From: Blastocatellia bacterium
GTDB lineage: Bacteria > Acidobacteriota > Blastocatellia > UBA7656 > JADIYM01
Length of the DNA: 64,000 bases
Direction: 5' to 3'
Assembly (NCBI GenBank): GCA_016705245.1
Contig: JADIYM010000009.1
Location: 1 to 64,000 of the forward strand
Of the stretch, positions 7,481-16,231 are shown in pieces. The notes below the pieces were generated by a model that did no database searches, was not told the origin of the DNA, and worked only from the letters and a program-made list of their open reading frames with translations. Both the position numbers and the translations under genes were made by a program. The stretch's first letter is position 1. Each line of letters opens with the position of its first letter.

Positions 7481-10125
7481 TCGGCCACCTCGCCCACCTC
7501 GGCCACCTCGGCCACCTCGTATGTCCGGCCGCACAGACCGTCGAAGTCGCAGAAGCGGCACGGCGAGGAGAGGTGCAGTCGGCCGTCGTCGGCGATGCCG
7601 CACGCGTCTTCGCTCGAGTCTTCCTCGCCGCAACCGCGTGCGGTCACCTGGCCTAATGCCAGCTCGGCGGCTTCGGCGGCGACGGCGCGTTCGAGGGCTT
7701 TCCACGTGTCGAACGTAGTTGGGCCGCGCTCCGGAAACACGCCATCGATGGCATGCCCGTCGGTCGTGAGCCAGCGCTGTTCCACCAGAATGAAGTAGGC
7801 GACGGCCGGGTTGGTCTTTCGCTTGGGAGTCCCGACCAGATTGGCGTACACCGCAAGCTGGTAGGCCGAGCCCGACTCGAGCTCCTCGCGCTTGTACTTC
7901 GCACCACTCAGCTTCAGGTCGACGACGAGCGGCGGGTTCTCGAGCAGCAGATCCACACGGCCCGCGACCGTCGTGCCGAAGGCCTTCTTTTCGTACCGGG
8001 TTTCCGAGAGGACGGCGCCACCGCGTCGCCGGACTTCCTTCAACAGTCGCACGCCCGACTTGACGATCACTTCGCGGATCGACTCGCGGCTGCGGTCGGC
8101 ACCGGGAAGGTAGAAAACCGCCGCGAGCCTCGGGGCTTCCCGGTCGAAGAACTCGCCAACCGCGAGGCCAGTCGTGGCGTCGTCGGCAAAGGATCGAAAG
8201 CCGTCGTCGACGAGCACGCGACTGAGCAGGTCGTGCGCGAGGTTGCCGCGCAGGAGCGGTGAGTCGACCTTCTGCACGCGGACCGACTTTCCGCTCGAAA
8301 TGCCGGCCGCGTAGTGCGCGGTATGCGCAAAGTTGCACCCAATGAGCGTGCCGAGGCTCGATGGCGACTCGGTCTCGCGCAGGTGGATGCGGCCGGCGGG
8401 GATTCTCACGTGGCGCGAGGGTGCCGGGAGGCGTTTCGGCAGGCACGTCGTGGTGGGGAGCTTGCCGACGGATCGGGGCGAGGCGACTTCGAGCGCGGCG
8501 ACGCCCGGTCGCGCGTCCTTCGGGATGCGGGCGACGATCTCGTCCCACGCCGGGTGGGCGAACTCTTCGTCACCGTTCGGGCTCGTGCGCGGGCAGACGA
8601 GCAGCAGCGAGCCGCGCGCCTGTTCGAACGGACGGCGCCAGCGCGCCGCGCTGAGTCGTGCTTCGGCGCCGGGGTCGGGGAGCTCGACGCCGACGGACTC
8701 GAGCGCTGCACGCTCGGCCTGCGACAGGAACATCGGGCGGTACTGGCGCACCGACGACTGCGTGAAGTCCCACCAGACGATGTGATCCGCAGGCCCGACG
8801 ACGGCGCCCGGACGCGAAACGGCGCTGATGCCAGCCTGCGCGTCGGTGGCAGCCGTGTCGCCGGCGGCGGCCGTGGCGAGGGCCGCGAGTCGCCGCAGTT
8901 GCGGTTCCCCGGCGATATCGACTCCGAGCTGGGTTGCGAGCCGCCGGAGCTCGGCGACCTGTCGTTGGGCGGCCCGGACGGCGAGGGCTTCGGCCTGGCT
9001 GGCTGCCTTCAGATCGGCGAGCCATTCGTCGACAAGACTCGTGCGCTCGAGGATCGCGGCGATCGGGTAACACGCTCCGCGCTGTGCGCTGACTCTGAAG
9101 ATCCGGGTCACGCGATCGGCTGCAGTCTGGCGGTCGACAGGATCCGCAATGCGGTCGAGCGCGGATGCGAGCTTCTCACGCCAACAGTCGCTGTCGACGG
9201 CCGGCCACTGTCCGAGCGCGTCGACGAGTCGCCACGCGACGCCCGCCGGAACGGGGTTGCGCCGCAGCGCCAGCAGTTCCAGTGCGTTCTGAGGATCGGC
9301 GGGCGTCCAGCCCAACTCCAGCACGAGCGGCAGCACGGCGAGCAGCGGGTTCTGGGATGAAGGTTTCGAGGCGCCGACCATCGGTACGCCGAAGCGGGCG
9401 AGCGCCCGGTCGAGTTGGAGGTCAGAGCCGATGACGACAACGGACCTGTCGGGGTCGAGCGTGGCGATCCAGGCTGCGATGTGTTCGGCGGCGTCGGCGG
9501 TGCTGCCCGGACGGAGGAGTTGGAGCGTGTGATCGCCAGTGGGATGAAACGAGTCGCGGCTCGAGGCCCCGAGATCGCCGGAGGCCGATGTCGTTGTCGC
9601 TGGGACGTCGCGCTGCAGGATCGAAATGCCGCGAGCGCGCAACGCGTCGAGGACTCGACGCCAGGCGAGTGGAAACGCGTCTTCGGGATCGGCAACTTCG
9701 ACGGTGTCGAGCCCGGGGTCGCGGCTTGTGAGCGCGAGGCGAATGGCTTCGAGGCGGTCGGGCAGTCCCGGTGAGACGCCGAAAGTGACCGCCGCGAGCG
9801 CGTCGAGTCGGGGCTGGCCGGTCGGTGCGCCGCGGAAGCCGGACTCCCACAGTTCGTCGCGCCACAAAAGCAGGCGCGCGGCGCTGCCGAGCGGGTCGCG
9901 TGCGGCTGATTGTGACCAGAAGCCGGGCGTGGCGCTGACAACCGCGGCGAGCTCGGCGGCACGTTCGGTGTCGTCCGTGTAGAGACCGGTCAGTCCGAGC
10001 GCGGTTTCGAGCAGGCCGACGAACCCGAGCGGTCCAACCCACGACACGCCGACCGCGGCCTCGCCGCCGCTCAGTGCGCCTGGCCACGACCCGCCGTCGA
10101 AATCTCGTCCGAGAACTATTCGCAC
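7477..10125 (-). CDS. addB: AddB-like nuclease/inactivated-helicase subunit
   Basis: An 882-residue protein starting at GTG 10125 behind GGAGGCGAC. Near residues 720-740, VAGRVDLLLENPP, VVDLKLSGAKYK and a following YQLAVYANL form the RecB-family PD-(D/E)XK nuclease core. Four cysteines match the AddB iron-sulfur staple: one in LIGCNFAHTAHYAA (about residue 595) and three in PCRFCDFDGLC near the C terminus. Walker A is not evident, as expected for AddB. It is upstream of addA with a 4-nt overlap, giving an addB-addA operon. The last 13 residues (EVAEVAEVGEVAE) are encoded by a 9-bp tandem repeat and look added on. Confidence 0.85.
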   Translation of the reverse strand: MRIVLGRDFDGGSWPGALSGGEAAVGVSWVGPLGFVGLLETALGLTGLYTDDTERAAELAAVVSATPGFWSQSAARDPLGSAARLLLWRDELWESGFRGAPTGQPRLDALAAVTFGVSPGLPDRLEAIRLALTSRDPGLDTVEVADPEDAFPLAWRRVLDALRARGISILQRDVPATTTSASGDLGASSRDSFHPTGDHTLQLLRPGSTADAAEHIAAWIATLDPDRSVVVIGSDLQLDRALARFGVPMVGASKPSSQNPLLAVLPLVLELGWTPADPQNALELLALRRNPVPAGVAWRLVDALGQWPAVDSDCWREKLASALDRIADPVDRQTAADRVTRIFRVSAQRGACYPIAAILERTSLVDEWLADLKAASQAEALAVRAAQRQVAELRRLATQLGVDIAGEPQLRRLAALATAAAGDTAATDAQAGISAVSRPGAVVGPADHIVWWDFTQSSVRQYRPMFLSQAERAALESVGVELPDPGAEARLSAARWRRPFEQARGSLLLVCPRTSPNGDEEFAHPAWDEIVARIPKDARPGVAALEVASPRSVGKLPTTTCLPKRLPAPSRHVRIPAGRIHLRETESPSSLGTLIGCNFAHTAHYAAGISSGKSVRVQKVDSPLLRGNLAHDLLSRVLVDDGFRSFADDATTGLAVGEFFDREAPRLAAVFYLPGADRSRESIREVIVKSGVRLLKEVRRRGGAVLSETRYEKKAFGTTVAGRVDLLLENPPLVVDLKLSGAKYKREELESGSAYQLAVYANLVGTPKRKTNPAVAYFILVEQRWLTTDGHAIDGVFPERGPTTFDTWKALERAVAAEAAELALGQVTARGCGEEDSSEDACGIADDGRLHLSSPCRFCDFDGLCGRTYEVAEVAEVGEVAE
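7482..7519. repeat. 9-bp tandem repeat inside the addB 3' end
   Basis: About four copies of CGGCCACCT (one variant CGCCCACCT) encode the repeating Glu-Val-Ala tail of AddB. It sits just before the addB stop and addA start. A variable-number repeat here could alter the AddB tail without changing the frame. Confidence 0.8.
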
Positions 10126-10164
10126 GTCGCCTCCACGGAGTCACATACTGCCTGCACTGAACCA

Positions 10165-10284
10165 TTGCGCGAAGCGCCTTGGAGTGCGGCGCGCAGCGCC
10201 GCTTTGGATTCCCCCGTCATTGTTCCTCTCGATCTCGATCCAAAGCGGCGCTGCGCGCCGCACTCCAAGGCGCTTCGCGCAATG
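10165..10284. repeat. Family B inverted pair, sequence-drifted version
   Basis: The left arm is GCGCGAAGCGCCTTGGAG, TGCGGCGCGCAGCGCCGC. The right arm is the mirror GCGGCGCTGCGCGCCGC, ACTCCAAGGCGCTTCGCGC. The inner hairpin has changed from GCGGCGA-GAA-TCGCCGC to GCGGCGC-GCA-GCGCCGC on both arms together, so pairing is kept while sequence drifts. Confidence 0.85.
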
Positions 10285-10298
10285 CGCGGGAATAGCGC

Positions 10299-10859
10299 TC
10301 AGGCCTTCGCCGATCGGCGTCGGGTCTTACGCGGTTTCGGGGCGAGCGCCTCCTCGAGCGCGGCCGCGTCGGACCGGAACGTGCTTTCGAGGTAGTCGAT
10401 CACCACCGAGCCATCGCGCGACCAATACTCGCTGTAAGCCGACGACGCACATGGGATGTTGTCCTCGAAATAGTCCGACTTCAGCTTCCTGGGACTCTTC
10501 GCGAGGCAGGACTCGACGTAGTCCTTGTAGGCCCGCAATCCGACGTAGGAATCCCGATCGAGCTCGCCGTCCTCGAGCGATGGGTCCCCCTCGAGAATGG
10601 CTCCCACGAGCGACGCGAGCCGCTTCGGAAGCGACGCAAGGGATTCCCTCGCGAGCTTCTCCTCGAGCACTGCGGTGATCACCTTCTCGACCGCATCGTC
10701 GACTTCGTCGAGTGCGCCGGCGTCGAAGCGGTGGCTCTGGATGGACAGCGGACACCTCGAGTCTCCCATCGCGAACGGGAAGGTCCGGTCGTAAATGAAG
10801 ACGAAGTGCTCGCACGAGTCTTCGTTGTAGTCGGTTTCGCAATAGGGACAGAGCGACAT
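10299..10859 (-). CDS. Cytoplasmic protein of unknown function with N-terminal CxxC
   Basis: 186 residues from the ATG at 10859, preceded by GGAGAAACACC. The N terminus MSLCPYCETDYNEDSCEH has a CxxC plus a third Cys and a His, a likely zinc knuckle. The middle is helical and acidic (ALDEVDDAVEKVITAVLEEK). Near residue 135 is an aromatic-rich stretch (SYVGLRAYKDYVES). The basic tail is KPRKTRRRSAKA. I recognise no known family. It follows a second Cys-rich unknown gene at a 77-nt gap on the same strand, so the two are probably co-expressed. Confidence 0.65.
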   Translation of the reverse strand: MSLCPYCETDYNEDSCEHFVFIYDRTFPFAMGDSRCPLSIQSHRFDAGALDEVDDAVEKVITAVLEEKLARESLASLPKRLASLVGAILEGDPSLEDGELDRDSYVGLRAYKDYVESCLAKSPRKLKSDYFEDNIPCASSAYSEYWSRDGSVVIDYLESTFRSDAAALEEALAPKPRKTRRRSAKA

Positions 10860-10936
10860 GGTGTTTCTCCTTTGTTGGTACTTTGCGTTGCATCCGAATG
10901 GGCTCGCCCCCGAGGCCGGCCCCTTGCTCGGGGCGG

Positions 10937-11662
10937 TCATTTCGACGGGCTCCTGCCGCAGAAGTGCCCCGTACCCATCATCGGGAAAATGAACCGGACC
11001 TCGTTTTTGCTTTCGTCGTACACGCACGTGTCGAGCTTGAACTCCGCGAGCGGTTCCAGGCACCGCGCGCAGAGGTTGTCGTTGTTACACGCGCAGTCGA
11101 TCCGCAGCACGCTTCCCTTCCAACGACTGTTGTGCAGGCACTCGCCCCGCCAGCGTCCGCAGTCCGGACACGGCGAGAGCCCCTTCGGAACCCCGTTCGC
11201 CTGAAGCCCCTCGAGCTCCGAAAGCTCCGTCTCGGTCGCCGTTCGCAGCGACTTTTCCGGGTTCCACGGTGGGACCTTCCCCCGGCGGAACGTCATCTCG
11301 GCGAAATCGCTGAACCGGGCCTTGCGCTCCTCGAGCTCGTCGGTCTCGGGAATGTCGCGGCACGGCCGCACGGGTCCGTTGACCGCCATCCACGGATGCG
11401 GCAGGTCTGAGACCGGCCCCGACGTCCCGTCCGGGAAGTACCACACACTGTAGGACGGCCTGATCGCAAGCACGGTCAGCAGCTTGTTGGCCGAGCTCTG
11501 ACGCACGGCGAAATCGACGAGCTCCTCGGTGTCCCACTCCGCCGGGAGCAGGAAATACTGCAGGACGCCGGGGTTGAGCGTGATGGTGACGTACGGAGTC
11601 CCGTCGAAAGGCGGGAGCTGTGAGAGGGTTACGGGCGGCGCGATCGGAAATGGAATGATCAT
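10937..11662 (-). CDS. Unknown protein with a C-terminal zinc-ribbon-like cysteine cluster
   Basis: I chose the ATG at 11662 because AAGGAAGG lies about 8-9 nt upstream; an ATG at 11695 would add 11 residues. The 241-residue protein has no signal peptide. The N-terminal half is beta-rich and hydrophobic (PYVTITLNPGVLQYFLLP). The C-terminal half has CPDCGRWRGEC, a further CACNNDNLCARC and later Cys residues, enough for one or two zinc sites. GHFCGRSPSK ends the protein. Family unknown. It lies upstream of another Cys-containing unknown gene and is probably in its operon. Confidence 0.65.
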   Translation of the reverse strand: MIIPFPIAPPVTLSQLPPFDGTPYVTITLNPGVLQYFLLPAEWDTEELVDFAVRQSSANKLLTVLAIRPSYSVWYFPDGTSGPVSDLPHPWMAVNGPVRPCRDIPETDELEERKARFSDFAEMTFRRGKVPPWNPEKSLRTATETELSELEGLQANGVPKGLSPCPDCGRWRGECLHNSRWKGSVLRIDCACNNDNLCARCLEPLAEFKLDTCVYDESKNEVRFIFPMMGTGHFCGRSPSK

Positions 11663-11960
11663 CGGTACATACCTTCCTTTTCGGGATGTATGCACCAGGC
11701 GGCTGGGGCTTCAGACGTTCAAATGGCCACCCTGACAATGGAGTACCGGGTGGCCAATATCGGAGACTTGATTCGAAGAGCTTGTCGCTCTCCGCGCATC
11801 CGAAACTCGTGTTTCGAAGGCACCGTGGGTCTCCGCCCGGTTGCCGGACCCTTTCGGGTCACTCCTGATGCACTGCGGAAATTAAGTCATCGTCAGCCTC
11901 GTGGCAAGCGGAAAGATTCGCTTCGTGCATTGTCGGACAGGTGATGGGACATGCAGTGGG
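11663..11960. other. Intergenic stretch with one short hairpin
   Basis: No credible gene is seen. GGCCACCC (11725-11732) and GGGTGGCC (11748-11755) can form an 8-bp hairpin. A short open frame on the plus strand here has no recognisable protein pattern. The region must hold the promoter of the leftward gene pair, which I cannot place. Confidence 0.4.
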
Positions 11961-12091
11961 GGAGGAGAGTGGAGAGGATTCAGAACTGACAGACCGTCGA
12001 ACGGAGAGCGCTCGGAACAAAGGCGACTTTCGCAGCAAGTCCTTGAGTGAATCCTCCAAATCCTGAGTATCCAGCAATCCTGTCCACTCTC
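11961..12091. repeat. Family A inverted repeat, degenerate
   Basis: The outer edges GGAGGAGAGTGGAGAGG and CAATCCTGTCCACTCTCC are conserved. The units toward the centre have decayed, and the centre of about 75 nt is unrelated. It lies between divergent genes. Confidence 0.7.
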
Positions 12092-12160
12092 CCGCCCGGG
12101 ACCGGGTCGATCGAGTGTTACTGTTCGCGGTGCAATTTCAGCCATCCGGAGGCCTCTCGC

Positions 12161-13618
12161 ATGTCGATCTGTCCTGTCGATCAGGGTTCGCGTACTTGTC
12201 GTTTTTCGACGGCGATGCGGAACAATCGCCGTCGCGGGTTCGCGTGCGTCGTCGCTTCCGCCCTGGCGCTCGGCGCCGCCTCGTTCGGGACGACGCGAAC
12301 GTTCGCCAAGACACTGGCGGCGCCTCGCTCGATCACCGTCGCGGATGGCCCGGCGATCCTGAACGCCGGCGATTTCAATGAGGACGGAATTCAGGACCTC
12401 GCCATCGCCATCAACCGGACGAACGAGATCGGCATCGTGTTCGGCAAGCGGAACGGCAAGCTCCGCCGAATCGAACGCTACGCGTTCACCGGGCTCGTCC
12501 ATTCGGCGGCTGTTGGCGATTTCAACAGCGACGGTCACGACGATGTCGCCGCAACCTTCGGCTATGCGTCCAACGACGGCGTCGCCCTCGGCGTCCTGGT
12601 CGGTGACGGAAACGGGGGATTCCGGCGCGGGCCTGACTCGGTCGCGGCGCCGGCCAGCGACTGCCGCCCCGCCGACATCAACGGTGATGACCAGACCGAT
12701 CTCGTCGGGTTTTCGTCCTTCGTTGGCACCGCACTGGGTAATGGTGACGGAACGTTCCGGGATCCGGCCATCTTCGATATTGGAGCGGCGGCCGGCACCC
12801 TCGCTATCGGCGACGTCAACGGCGACGGAGCGGACGACGTTGCTCGCCCCGACAACGCACTGCAAACCCTGACGGTATTGCTCGGAGATCCCGCGGACGT
12901 CCTCGTCAAGAGCCAGACCATCCTCACACCCGATGCGCTCGTTTCGGCGGCCGCGTTCGGCGATGCGACGGGTGACGCCATCCCGGATCTCATCGTCACG
13001 TATCTCATACCGTTTGAAATCCACGTGTTTCGCGGCAACGGCGACGGCACCTTCAGGACAACTCCCATCCGGTCGCCTGCGCCGCCGGACGTCGCGGATC
13101 TTGAGGTCGGCGACCTGAGTGGAGACGGTCGACTGGATGTCGTATCGCAGAGTACGAACGCCACGACGCTCAATGTCCTTGTCGGTCGAGGTGACGGCAC
13201 GTTCGAAGCACCCTTGTTCGCCGGATCGATCGAGAGCCCGCACGGGCTCGCCCTGGCGGACTTCACCGGCGACCATCGGCTCGATATTGCCGCCCTCGAC
13301 TTCGACAATTCGACGCTCACGACGGTCGTCAATCTGGGTCCGAACGTGACTTCGGTCTCTGGAAAGGGAGCGGGCAATTCCTTCTCGCTCCGGATCAAGG
13401 GAAAACTCTTCGAACCGGGCGCCCGCATCTTCATCGGCGCCAACGGGACCGAATGGACGCAGGTCGTGGCCGGCGGCTCCACGTCGCTGACGCTCAAGGG
13501 CGGGGCGTCGCTCGAAACGCTGTTTCCGGCCGGCTTCCCGATCTCGATTCGCGTCGTGAATCCGGATGGATGGCAGATCCGCACGACCTTTACACGCTCC
13601 GCCTCCGACTTATTCTGA
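12161..13618 (+). CDS. Secreted FG-GAP/VCBS beta-propeller protein
   Basis: The ATG at 12161 has GGAGG 9 nt upstream; an ATG at 12215 gives a cleaner signal peptide (RRRGFACVVASALALG) and is an alternative. Residues from about 60 to 400 hold repeated calcium-binding FG-GAP units: GDFNEDGIQDLAIA, GDFNSDGHDDVAA, ADINGDDQTDLVG, GDVNGDGADDVAR, GDATGDAIPDLIV, GDLSGDGRLDVVS, ADFTGDHRLDIAA. Seven copies suggest a closed seven-bladed propeller. The C-terminal ~90 residues (SFSLRIKGKLFEPGA and following) resemble an IPT/TIG-like immunoglobulin fold. It is probably an exported binding or adhesive protein; ligand unknown. Confidence 0.85.
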   Translation: MSICPVDQGSRTCRFSTAMRNNRRRGFACVVASALALGAASFGTTRTFAKTLAAPRSITVADGPAILNAGDFNEDGIQDLAIAINRTNEIGIVFGKRNGKLRRIERYAFTGLVHSAAVGDFNSDGHDDVAATFGYASNDGVALGVLVGDGNGGFRRGPDSVAAPASDCRPADINGDDQTDLVGFSSFVGTALGNGDGTFRDPAIFDIGAAAGTLAIGDVNGDGADDVARPDNALQTLTVLLGDPADVLVKSQTILTPDALVSAAAFGDATGDAIPDLIVTYLIPFEIHVFRGNGDGTFRTTPIRSPAPPDVADLEVGDLSGDGRLDVVSQSTNATTLNVLVGRGDGTFEAPLFAGSIESPHGLALADFTGDHRLDIAALDFDNSTLTTVVNLGPNVTSVSGKGAGNSFSLRIKGKLFEPGARIFIGANGTEWTQVVAGGSTSLTLKGGASLETLFPAGFPISIRVVNPDGWQIRTTFTRSASDLF

Positions 13619-13630
13619 AAGAGCAGAAGA

Positions 13631-13706
13631 GGAGAGTGGACAGGATTGCAGGATTGTCAGGATTGACAGATCAATCGTGAAAATCCTGTAATCCTGTCCA
13701 CTCTCC
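13631..13706. repeat. Family A inverted repeat at a convergent junction
   Basis: Left GGAGAGTGGACAGGATT, GCAGGATT, GTCAGGATT, GACAG. Right AAAATCCTGTAATCC, TGTCCACTCTCC. It fills the gap between two genes whose stops are at 13618 and 13715. Confidence 0.85.
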
Positions 13707-13714
13707 CTCTCCTC

Positions 13715-14335
13715 TCACCGCTCGACCCGGCGCCGCAGGATCGTGACGACTTCCGAGCCGCCGAAGGACGTCGGCGCGACGGTCACGCCGACGAACTCGA
13801 ACCCGGAGTCGCCGGCTTCCTTCAGCTCCTTCTGCATCGTGGAAGTCTTTTTCGTCGCGAGCAGCAGGTATTCGTACCGAACGATCGGAGCCTCGAGGTC
13901 GCGCTCGAGGATCGTCATCACCTCGCCGTGAACGGTCTGGTCGCGGTACTCGAAGCCCGCGTCACCGGCCTCCTGCAGCTCTTTCTGCATCGTCGACGTC
14001 TTCGACGTGGCGAGCAGCCGGTACTCATAACGCGGCGTCGTGGAGCCCGACTCGCGCACCAGGATGCTGACGATCTCGTCGCCCGCAAAGCCCGTCTCGC
14101 CCTTCATCACGGACAGGAACCGGAATCCTCCGGCGGCGGCTTCGTTGAGCTCCTTCTGCATCGTGCTCGTGCGCTTGGTGGCGAGCAGCCGGTATTCGAG
14201 GGCCGGGCTTGCGCCGAGGCGAGCGCGTGACGGCGGCGGCTCGACACCGGACTGCGCGCGACCGATCGCCGGCATCCCGGCAGCAAGCATCGACGCGATA
14301 ACCGCCATCATTGCAAGTGGGACGTTGCGTTTCAT
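13715..14335 (-). CDS. Secreted protein with three DUF4177-like repeats
   Basis: 206 residues. A signal peptide ends at GRAQS (residue 29). Three near-identical units start at about residues 47, 103 and 154. Each runs YEYRLLAT-x-KTSTMQKEL-x-EA-x2-GF, followed by a variable half ending in a beta strand (VSILVRE, VMTILERD, VVTILRRR). DUF4177 proteins normally carry one such unit of about 50 residues, so this is a tandem triplication with an export signal. The Tyr-Glu-Tyr strand and amphipathic helix recur exactly. Function unknown, but it is likely periplasmic. Confidence 0.75.
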   Translation of the reverse strand: MKRNVPLAMMAVIASMLAAGMPAIGRAQSGVEPPPSRARLGASPALEYRLLATKRTSTMQKELNEAAAGGFRFLSVMKGETGFAGDEIVSILVRESGSTTPRYEYRLLATSKTSTMQKELQEAGDAGFEYRDQTVHGEVMTILERDLEAPIVRYEYLLLATKKTSTMQKELKEAGDSGFEFVGVTVAPTSFGGSEVVTILRRRVER

Positions 14336-14360
14336 GAACTGATCTCCTGTGCTGGAATCC

Positions 14361-14402
14361 CGGGATCGACCCGTGCGCTACCGCGCACGGTACTGATACG
14401 TG
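14361..14402. repeat. Family C repeat, single copy
   Basis: GATCGACCCGTGCGC, TACCGCGCACGGTACTG, ATACGTG. The core GTGCGC-TACC-GCGCAC is itself a perfect 6-bp hairpin. Other copies lie near 1.75, 1.83 and 63.78 kb. Confidence 0.75.
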
Positions 14403-14597
14403 AGGCTTGCGAAGACCCGGGTTGAAATTGCGTCGTTTCGACAGTGATTCGCGGGACCCCCCTCCGGGTGGCCTGTCTTTGACTGCTGCTCGTATCAACT
14501 CAAAAAAGTCGAATCCTGTCAGCCCGGCGTTGACGCAATCGACGTCGCAAACGAATTCTTACGGCGAACGCAGCCGATGTATCGAGAGGAAACAACC

Positions 14598-15593
14598 ATG
14601 AAGATCGGATTTCGACGAGGTGCGGCGATGCTCGTGCTGGCACTCTCCATGACGCAGACAGTCTTTGCCGCGCAGGATCCCGCCGCCAAACGGGCCGAGT
14701 TCGACGCCGCCGTCGAGCGGCTGCACGGGGGCGATACCACCGTGGATGTCACGCGGCTGCGATTCCTCTCCACCGAACTGTCCGGCTACGACCCCTACGC
14801 CGAAGGCGACAACCACAAAGACATGAATGCCGCGATGGGGCGGAGCGATTTCAAGGAAGCCCTGCGCCTCGCACGCGTCGACCTCGACGCCGATTACCTC
14901 GACATCGACGCCCAAATCGTCGCGATGATCGCGAGCGACAAAAGCGGCGATGCGAAGTCCTTCGGGCATCACCGGTGGGTGGTGAAGAGCATCTACGACT
15001 CGATCACCGGATCGGGCGACGGGAAAACGGCGGACACGGCGTACCGCGTCGTGACGGTGCGAGAGGAATACGCCGTCCTCGCCCTCCTCGGGTTGCGCCG
15101 GTCGAAACAGGCCCTCGTTCACGACGGTCCGCGTTCGTTCGACGTCCTCACCGCAATCGATCCCGAGACGAAGGCCGAGACGACCATATACTTCAACATC
15201 GATCCGATCATCGCCCATCAGACGAAGCTCTTCTCGAAGGAAAAGCCGGCCGGCGGCGTGATCGGAGGAGTTCCCGGCGGCGTGCCGTCGCCCAACGCCG
15301 ATGGCTCGCCGCGCAAGGTGACGGATGGCGTGCTGGCGGGAAAGGCGCTGTCGAGACCGCAACCCGAGTACCCGAAGATGGCGCGCGCGGCGGGCGTCGA
15401 CGGAGAAGTCGTCGTCGAGGTGATCGTCAGTGAAACCGGTGCGATCGAGTCGGCCCGCGTGATCTCGGGCCATCCGTTGCTGCGCGACAACGCCCTCGCG
15501 GCGGCGAAGAACTGGGTCTTCGCGCCCACGCTCCTCGACAACGTGCCGGTGAAGGTCGTCGGCACGATCACGTTCAACTTCAGGAAGGGGTGA
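14598..15593 (+). CDS. Periplasmic DUF4919-like protein with C-terminal TonB domain
   Basis: The ATG at 14598 follows GAGAGGAAACAACC. Residues 1-24 are a signal peptide ending VFAAQ. Residues about 28-215 match the DUF4919 layout: LRFLSTELSGYDPYAE, the helical DFKEALRLARVDLDADY, FGHHRWVVKSIYDSITGSG, and a final IYFNIDPII strand. Residues about 250-331 are a TonB C-terminal domain (QPEYPKMARAAGVDGEVVV, VSETGAIESARVISGH, NWVFAPTLLDN). There is no N-terminal membrane anchor or Pro-rich spacer, so it is not a classical energy-transducing TonB. Such fusions are common in Acidobacteriota; role unproven. Confidence 0.8.
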   Translation: MKIGFRRGAAMLVLALSMTQTVFAAQDPAAKRAEFDAAVERLHGGDTTVDVTRLRFLSTELSGYDPYAEGDNHKDMNAAMGRSDFKEALRLARVDLDADYLDIDAQIVAMIASDKSGDAKSFGHHRWVVKSIYDSITGSGDGKTADTAYRVVTVREEYAVLALLGLRRSKQALVHDGPRSFDVLTAIDPETKAETTIYFNIDPIIAHQTKLFSKEKPAGGVIGGVPGGVPSPNADGSPRKVTDGVLAGKALSRPQPEYPKMARAAGVDGEVVVEVIVSETGAIESARVISGHPLLRDNALAAAKNWVFAPTLLDNVPVKVVGTITFNFRKG

Positions 15594-15673
15594 GGAGAGT
15601 GGACAGGATTAACAGGATTGACAGGATTGCAGGAATCAATCCTGAAAATCCTGTAATCCTGTCCACTCTCCCT
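15592..15673. repeat. Family A inverted repeat between co-directional genes
   Basis: Left GAGGAGAGTGGACAGG, ATTAACAGG, ATTGACAGG, ATTGCAGG. Right AATCCTGAAAATCCTG, TAATCCTGTCCACTC. The TGA stop of the preceding gene runs straight into its outer edge. Confidence 0.85.
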
Positions 15674-15718
15674 CAATCATCCCCGGGCACCTCCAGAGTA
15701 GAATGCCCGTACGCCGCA

Positions 15719-16231
15719 ATGCCGATAGACAGACCAACCTGGACGCCCGTTTTCGAGGTGCTGAACGACGCCGGCGTCCGATACGTCATCGTCGGAGGAC
15801 TCGCCGTCGTCCTTCACGGCTACGCGCGTCTGACGGCCGATGTCGACCTGATGATCGACCTCGCCGAAACACCAGTACTCAAGGCAATCTCGGCGCTCGT
15901 CGGAATCGGCCTGCGCCCGACGCTCCCCGTCGATCCCGCGGGATTCGCCGACCCGGTGGTCCGCCGCAGTTGGAGAGAACGGAACATGGTCGTCTTCAAC
16001 CTCGTCGACCCCGGTGCCGGGCGAGCCGTGGACCTGTTAGTCGAACCGCCGATCGACTTTGAGGAGGCCTGGGCACGCTCCGACGCGTCCGAGTATCGCG
16101 GGGTCCCGGTTCGAATCGCGTCGATTCACGACCTGATCGACATGAAGCGAAGGTCCGGCCGTCCCGAGGACCTGATCGACATCGCGCACCTCTCGGCCAT
16201 CGAGTCAGCCCGCGGCGAGGACCCGTCGTGA
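15719..16231 (+). CDS. Nucleotidyltransferase-fold protein of a second two-gene module
   Basis: 170 residues from the ATG at 15719. The core pattern is VIVGGLAVVLHGYAR followed by TADVDLMID (about residues 21-45), the GG loop and paired Asp of minimal nucleotidyltransferases, with VDLLVEPP near residue 108 as the third acidic strand. DLIDMKRRSGRPEDLIDIAHL near the end is the helical tail typical of DUF6036/AbiEii-like proteins, where the Lys-Arg pair and Asp residues recur. Its stop overlaps the next start (GTGA). Probably the enzyme half of a coupled pair, possibly a toxin-antitoxin system (inference). Confidence 0.75.
   Translation: MPIDRPTWTPVFEVLNDAGVRYVIVGGLAVVLHGYARLTADVDLMIDLAETPVLKAISALVGIGLRPTLPVDPAGFADPVVRRSWRERNMVVFNLVDPGAGRAVDLLVEPPIDFEEAWARSDASEYRGVPVRIASIHDLIDMKRRSGRPEDLIDIAHLSAIESARGEDPS

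Noticed and set aside
11690..11944. An 84-codon plus-strand frame in the gap before the FG-GAP gene.
   Set aside because: No ribosome site, no recognisable pattern, and it spans a hairpin.
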